Of a stretch of 64,000 bases of DNA, positions 60,807 to 64,000 are shown piece by piece. Made by a program: the position numbers and the translations under genes. Numbering within the stretch: the first letter of the stretch is position 1; each line of letters begins with the position of its first letter. The notes below the pieces were generated by a model, which saw nothing but the letters and a program-made list of their open reading frames with translations, searched no databases and was not told the origin of the DNA. This stretch comes from Paraburkholderia xenovorans LB400 (GTDB taxonomy: Bacteria; Pseudomonadota; Gammaproteobacteria; Burkholderiales; Burkholderiaceae), in NCBI RefSeq assembly GCF_000013645.1, contig NC_007952.1, positions 1,922,001 to 1,986,000 of the forward strand, read 5' to 3'.

Positions 60807-63101
60807 ATGGCCCGCACGCACATTCCCGGCTTTCCCCGCATCGGCGCGCAGCGCGAACTGAAATTCGCGCAGGAATCGTTCTGGCGCGGCGAATCCGGCG
60901 AGCCGCATCTGCGTGGCGTCGCGCGCGAATTGCGCGCGCGTCACTGGCAATTGCAACAGGACGCCGGACTGGATTTCGTCACCGTCGGCGATTTCGCCTA
61001 CTACGACCAGATGCTCAATCTGAGCGCGCTGCTCGGCGCCTTGCCGCAGCGTTTCGGCTTCGAACCGAAGACGCTGTCGCTCGCCGAGTACTACGAGCTT
61101 GCGCGCGGCAACGCGGCGCAGCCGGCCATGGAAATGACCAAATGGTTCGACACGAACTATCACTACCTCGTCCCCGAACTGGGACCGCAGACGAGTTTCG
61201 ACGGCGGCGTGGAGTGGTTGTTCGAGGAGATCGACGAAGCGCTCGCGCTGAATCTGCCGGTCAAGCCGGTGCTGATCGGGCCGATCACTTATCTGTGGCT
61301 GTCCAAGAGCCATGTTGCCGGGTTCGACCGTTTGTCGCTGCTGCCGAAGCTCGTGATCCGCTACGCCCGTCTGCTCGACAAGCTCAGGCAGAGCGGCATC
61401 GAATGGGTGCAGCTCGACGAGCCGGCCTTGTGCGTGGATTTGCCCGCGGAATGGCTCGACGCGTTTTCCGCCGCGTATGAGGTGCTCGGCACGTCGGGCG
61501 TGAAGGTGCTGCTCGCCACGTATTTCGAAAGCGCGGCGGAGCACGCGCCGCGTGTAGCCGCGCTGCCCGTTGCCGGTGTGCATCTCGACCTCGTGCGTGC
61601 CCCGCAGCAGCTCGACGCATGGCGCGCGGCGTTGCCTGCGCACGCGGTGCTGTCGGCCGGTGTGATCGACGGCCGCAATATCTGGCGCGCGGATCTCGGC
61701 GAGATCGTCGAGTCGCTGCAGAGCTTGCAGGCGGAATTCGGCGAGCGCTTGTGGATCGCACCGTCGTGCTCGCTGCTGCACGTGCCGGTCTCGCTCGACG
61801 CCGAGAAAAAACTCGACGCCGATCTGAAATCCTGGCTCGCGTTCGCCACCGAAAAACTCGCTGAAGTCGCCACGCTCGCCCTCGCGTTGCGCGATCCCGC
61901 CGCGGCCGAACCGGCGCTCGCCGCCACCGACCGCGCGCTCGAAGCACGCCGCCGCTCCAGCGCGGTAGTCAACGCGCTCGTGCAAAAACGCGTAGCTGCA
62001 GTGAGCAGCGCGATGGCGGAACGGCAAAGCCCGTTTGCCGAACGCAACCGTCTGCAGCGCGAAGCGCTCGGCCTGCCGCTCCTGCCGACCACCACGATCG
62101 GCTCGTTCCCGCAAACGGCGGCGATCCGCCAGGCGCGCGCCGCCTACAAACGTGGTGAACTGCGCGCACTCGACTATCTGCAGCGCATGCGCACCGAGAT
62201 CGAAATCGCCGTGCGCAAACAGGAAGAGCTCGGGCTCGACGTGCTGGTGCATGGCGAAGCCGAGCGCAACGACATGGTCGAATATTTCGGCGAACAGTTG
62301 TGGGGCTATGCGTTCACGGAAAACGGCTGGGTGCAGAGTTACGGCTCGCGCTGCGTGAAACCGCCGATCATCTACGGCGATGTCTACCGGCCCGAACCGA
62401 TGACGGTCGAGACCACGCGTTACGCGCAATCGCTCACGCAGCGCCTGATGAAAGGCATGCTGACCGGCCCGGTGACGATGCTGCAATGGTCGTTCGTGCG
62501 CGACGACCAGCCGCGCTCGACCACCGCGCTGCAACTCGCGCTCGCGATCCGCGACGAGGTCGTGGATCTGGAAAAGGCCGGCATTCGCATCATCCAGATC
62601 GACGAGCCGGCTTTCCGCGAAGGCTTGCCGCTGCGTCGCGCGGACTGGGCCGCGTATCTGGAATGGGCCACGCGCGCGTTCCGCATTTCGGCAGCGGGCG
62701 TCGCCGATCAAACGCAGATTCATACGCACATGTGTTATTCGGAGTTCAACGACATTCTGCCGTCGATCGCCGCGATGGATGCCGACGTAATCACCATCGA
62801 GACCTCGCGCTCGGCGATGGAACTGCTCGACGGCTTCGGCGCCTTCGCGTATCCGAACGAAATCGGCCCGGGCGTCTACGATATCCACTCGCCGCGCGTG
62901 CCGGGCGCGGACGCGATGCAGCGTCTGCTGGAACGCGCGTGCGAAGTGATTCCGGCCGAGCGCCTGTGGGTCAATCCGGATTGCGGGTTGAAGACGCGCG
63001 GCTGGCCGGAAACGGAGGCAGCGCTCGCGAACATGGTGCGGGCTGCCAAGGCATTGCGCGCGAAGCTGGCGGCGAGACAGGCGGACGAGTTGACCGCGTA
63101 A
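60807..63101 (+). CDS. metE: cobalamin-independent methionine synthase
   Basis: A 764-residue enzyme that transfers the methyl group of 5-methyltetrahydropteroyltri-glutamate to homocysteine. The N-terminal barrel opens HIPGFPRIGAQRELKFA. The catalytic barrel has TTTIGSFPQT, IQIDEPAFREGLPLR, and the zinc ligands His/Cys in HTHMCYSEFND, Glu in VITIETSRS and Cys in NPDCGLKTR. The length is normal. AGGACT precedes ATG 60807. It is activated by the divergent MetR and ends at a strong terminator. Confidence 0.98.
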   Translation: MARTHIPGFPRIGAQRELKFAQESFWRGESGEPHLRGVARELRARHWQLQQDAGLDFVTVGDFAYYDQMLNLSALLGALPQRFGFEPKTLSLAEYYELARGNAAQPAMEMTKWFDTNYHYLVPELGPQTSFDGGVEWLFEEIDEALALNLPVKPVLIGPITYLWLSKSHVAGFDRLSLLPKLVIRYARLLDKLRQSGIEWVQLDEPALCVDLPAEWLDAFSAAYEVLGTSGVKVLLATYFESAAEHAPRVAALPVAGVHLDLVRAPQQLDAWRAALPAHAVLSAGVIDGRNIWRADLGEIVESLQSLQAEFGERLWIAPSCSLLHVPVSLDAEKKLDADLKSWLAFATEKLAEVATLALALRDPAAAEPALAATDRALEARRRSSAVVNALVQKRVAAVSSAMAERQSPFAERNRLQREALGLPLLPTTTIGSFPQTAAIRQARAAYKRGELRALDYLQRMRTEIEIAVRKQEELGLDVLVHGEAERNDMVEYFGEQLWGYAFTENGWVQSYGSRCVKPPIIYGDVYRPEPMTVETTRYAQSLTQRLMKGMLTGPVTMLQWSFVRDDQPRSTTALQLALAIRDEVVDLEKAGIRIIQIDEPAFREGLPLRRADWAAYLEWATRAFRISAAGVADQTQIHTHMCYSEFNDILPSIAAMDADVITIETSRSAMELLDGFGAFAYPNEIGPGVYDIHSPRVPGADAMQRLLERACEVIPAERLWVNPDCGLKTRGWPETEAALANMVRAAKALRAKLAARQADELTA

Positions 63102-63127
63102 TGTGATCGGCCATTGAACCAGCGTCG

Positions 63128-63172
63128 AAAGCCCCTTAACGCGCCATATCGTGCCGCGCGAAGGGGCTTTTT
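63128..63172. terminator. bidirectional terminator between metE and cobM
   Basis: AAAGCCCCTT (63128-63137) pairs with AAGGGGCTTT (63161-63170), extended by TT. The long loop contains a further CGCG pairing. It separates converging metE and cobM. Confidence 0.88.
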
Positions 63173-63185
63173 CATGCAGGCGGGT

Positions 63186-63911
63186 TCAATCTTTCGCGTA
63201 CAGCGTCGAATCCGCGAAACCTTCCGCGGCGAGCACCTGGCCGACCAGAATCAGCGCGGTCCGCTCGATGGAACTGGACTGCACCTTGCCGACGATATCA
63301 TCGAGCGTGCCGGTGAGCTTCTCCTCGTCCGGCCAGCTCGCGCGATAGATCACCGCGATCGGACAGGCGCCGCCGTAATGCGGCCGCAATTCATCGACAA
63401 TACGCGCAAGATGCCGCACGCCGAGGTGAATCGCCATCGTCGCGCGATGACGCGCGAGGTCGGCGAGCTGTTCGCCTTCGGGCATGCTGGTCTTGCTCGC
63501 GAAGCGCGTGAGAATCAGCGTCTGCGAGATATCGGGCAGCGTGAGTTCGCAACCCAGCGCCGCCGCGCAGGCCGCCGTGGCGGTAACGCCCGGCACGATC
63601 TCGTAGGGAATCTTCAGCTCGCGCAGTCTGCGGATCTGCTCGCCGATCGCGCCATACAAGGACGGATCGCCCGAATGCACGCGCGCCACGTCCTGCCCTT
63701 TGAGGTGCGCGGCTTCGAGCAACGCGATGATCTGATCGAGGTCGAGTTCGGCGGTGTTCACCACCTGCACGGCTGCATGACCTTCGAGCACCGCGGCCGG
63801 CACGAGGGAGCCCGCGTACAGGATCACCGGACAACTGCGCACGAGCCGCTGCCCTTTCACCGTGATCAGTTCCGGGTCGCCAGGACCCGCGCCGATAAAA
63901 AACACCGTCAT
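63186..63911 (-). CDS. cobM: precorrin-4 C11-methyltransferase
   Basis: A 241-residue SAM-dependent methyltransferase of the tetrapyrrole family. Motifs are FFIGAGPGDPELITVKG, the loop LYAGSLVP, RVHSGDPSLYGAIGEQ and PYEIVPGVTATAACAA. It methylates C-11 of the corrin precursor in aerobic cobalamin synthesis. GGAGTAG lies before ATG 63911. A gene ending at 63970 lies 58 bases upstream on the same strand and is likely another cobalamin gene. Confidence 0.95.
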   Translation of the reverse strand: MTVFFIGAGPGDPELITVKGQRLVRSCPVILYAGSLVPAAVLEGHAAVQVVNTAELDLDQIIALLEAAHLKGQDVARVHSGDPSLYGAIGEQIRRLRELKIPYEIVPGVTATAACAAALGCELTLPDISQTLILTRFASKTSMPEGEQLADLARHRATMAIHLGVRHLARIVDELRPHYGGACPIAVIYRASWPDEEKLTGTLDDIVGKVQSSSIERTALILVGQVLAAEGFADSTLYAKD

Positions 63912-63969
63912 TCACTACTCCATGATTCGTTGGGTCGACATGGCCCGCATGTGCGACGCGGGCGCACGC

Positions 63970-64000
63970 TCAATCTGCCGCTTGCAGCGCCTCGAGCAGG
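63970..64000 (-). CDS. 3' end of an upstream gene, product unknown
   Basis: The window edge shows the last codons (LLEALQAAD-stop) of a minus-strand gene that ends 58 bases before cobM. Position suggests a cobalamin-synthesis gene, but nine residues do not allow a name. Confidence 0.5.
   Translation of the reverse strand, partial: LLEALQAAD

Overview
The window comes from a GC-rich betaproteobacterium of the Burkholderiaceae, most likely Paraburkholderia or a close relative. The evidence is two Burkholderia-type trimeric porins (SSVTLYG strands), a DUF4148 protein, a divergent metR/metE pair, type VI secretion genes, and codon use rich in G/C at third positions. No rRNA, tRNA or CRISPR array was seen. 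Nothing could be searched or computed, so family names rest on motifs read by eye.

Layout. 1-5.3 kb: end of a hybrid PAS histidine kinase, a lipoprotein, transketolase. 5.6-8.0 kb: a cupin and five very small proteins, one a 55-residue CxxCxGxG zinc-finger protein. 8.1-11.6 kb: a YdeP-type molybdopterin oxidoreductase and a porin broken by one in-frame amber codon. 12-19.5 kb: an AAA+ ATPase/VWA pair, an MBL hydrolase, a class II glutamine amidotransferase, MarC, and a DUF3311/sodium-solute symporter pair. 19.5-33.1 kb: a type VI secretion effector island. 33.6-63.9 kb: mostly housekeeping and stress metabolism. This includes glycogen synthase, a phytochelatin-synthase-like lipoprotein, a diguanylate cyclase, oxidoreductases (quinone reductase, SDR, two old yellow enzymes, aldo/keto reductase, GST), an epoxide hydrolase, AlkB, two beta carbonic anhydrases, a second intact porin, a DHA2 exporter, metR/metE and cobM. 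Several decayed genes lie between these.

The most interesting part is the effector island. On the minus strand it reads tssF, vgrG, an EagR-type (DUF1795) chaperone, a 1531-residue PAAR/Rhs protein with a toxin tip, and its immunity gene. Downstream lie four more toxin-tip/immunity modules in tandem, each opening with a copy of the Rhs 'APNP..WIDP.GL.C' anchor that ends the Rhs core. The AT-rich tips are all different: an unknown tip, a GIY-YIG-like tip, a type-50-like tip and a pyocin/colicin HNH DNase-like tip. Three of the four displaced toxins carry stops or frameshifts. Three of the four orphan immunity genes are open, and the fourth may have an internal stop. This looks like a record of past tip replacements in which immunity is kept while toxins decay. 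SymE-like fragments on the opposite strand, a ~190-bp direct repeat and an 11-bp tandem expansion inside the DNase tip add to the mosaic.

Other decayed genes are a TIGR03118-type beta-propeller gene with an internal deletion, an LrgA/LrgB-type fusion remnant, an old-yellow-enzyme fragment and an unassigned C-terminal gene fragment.
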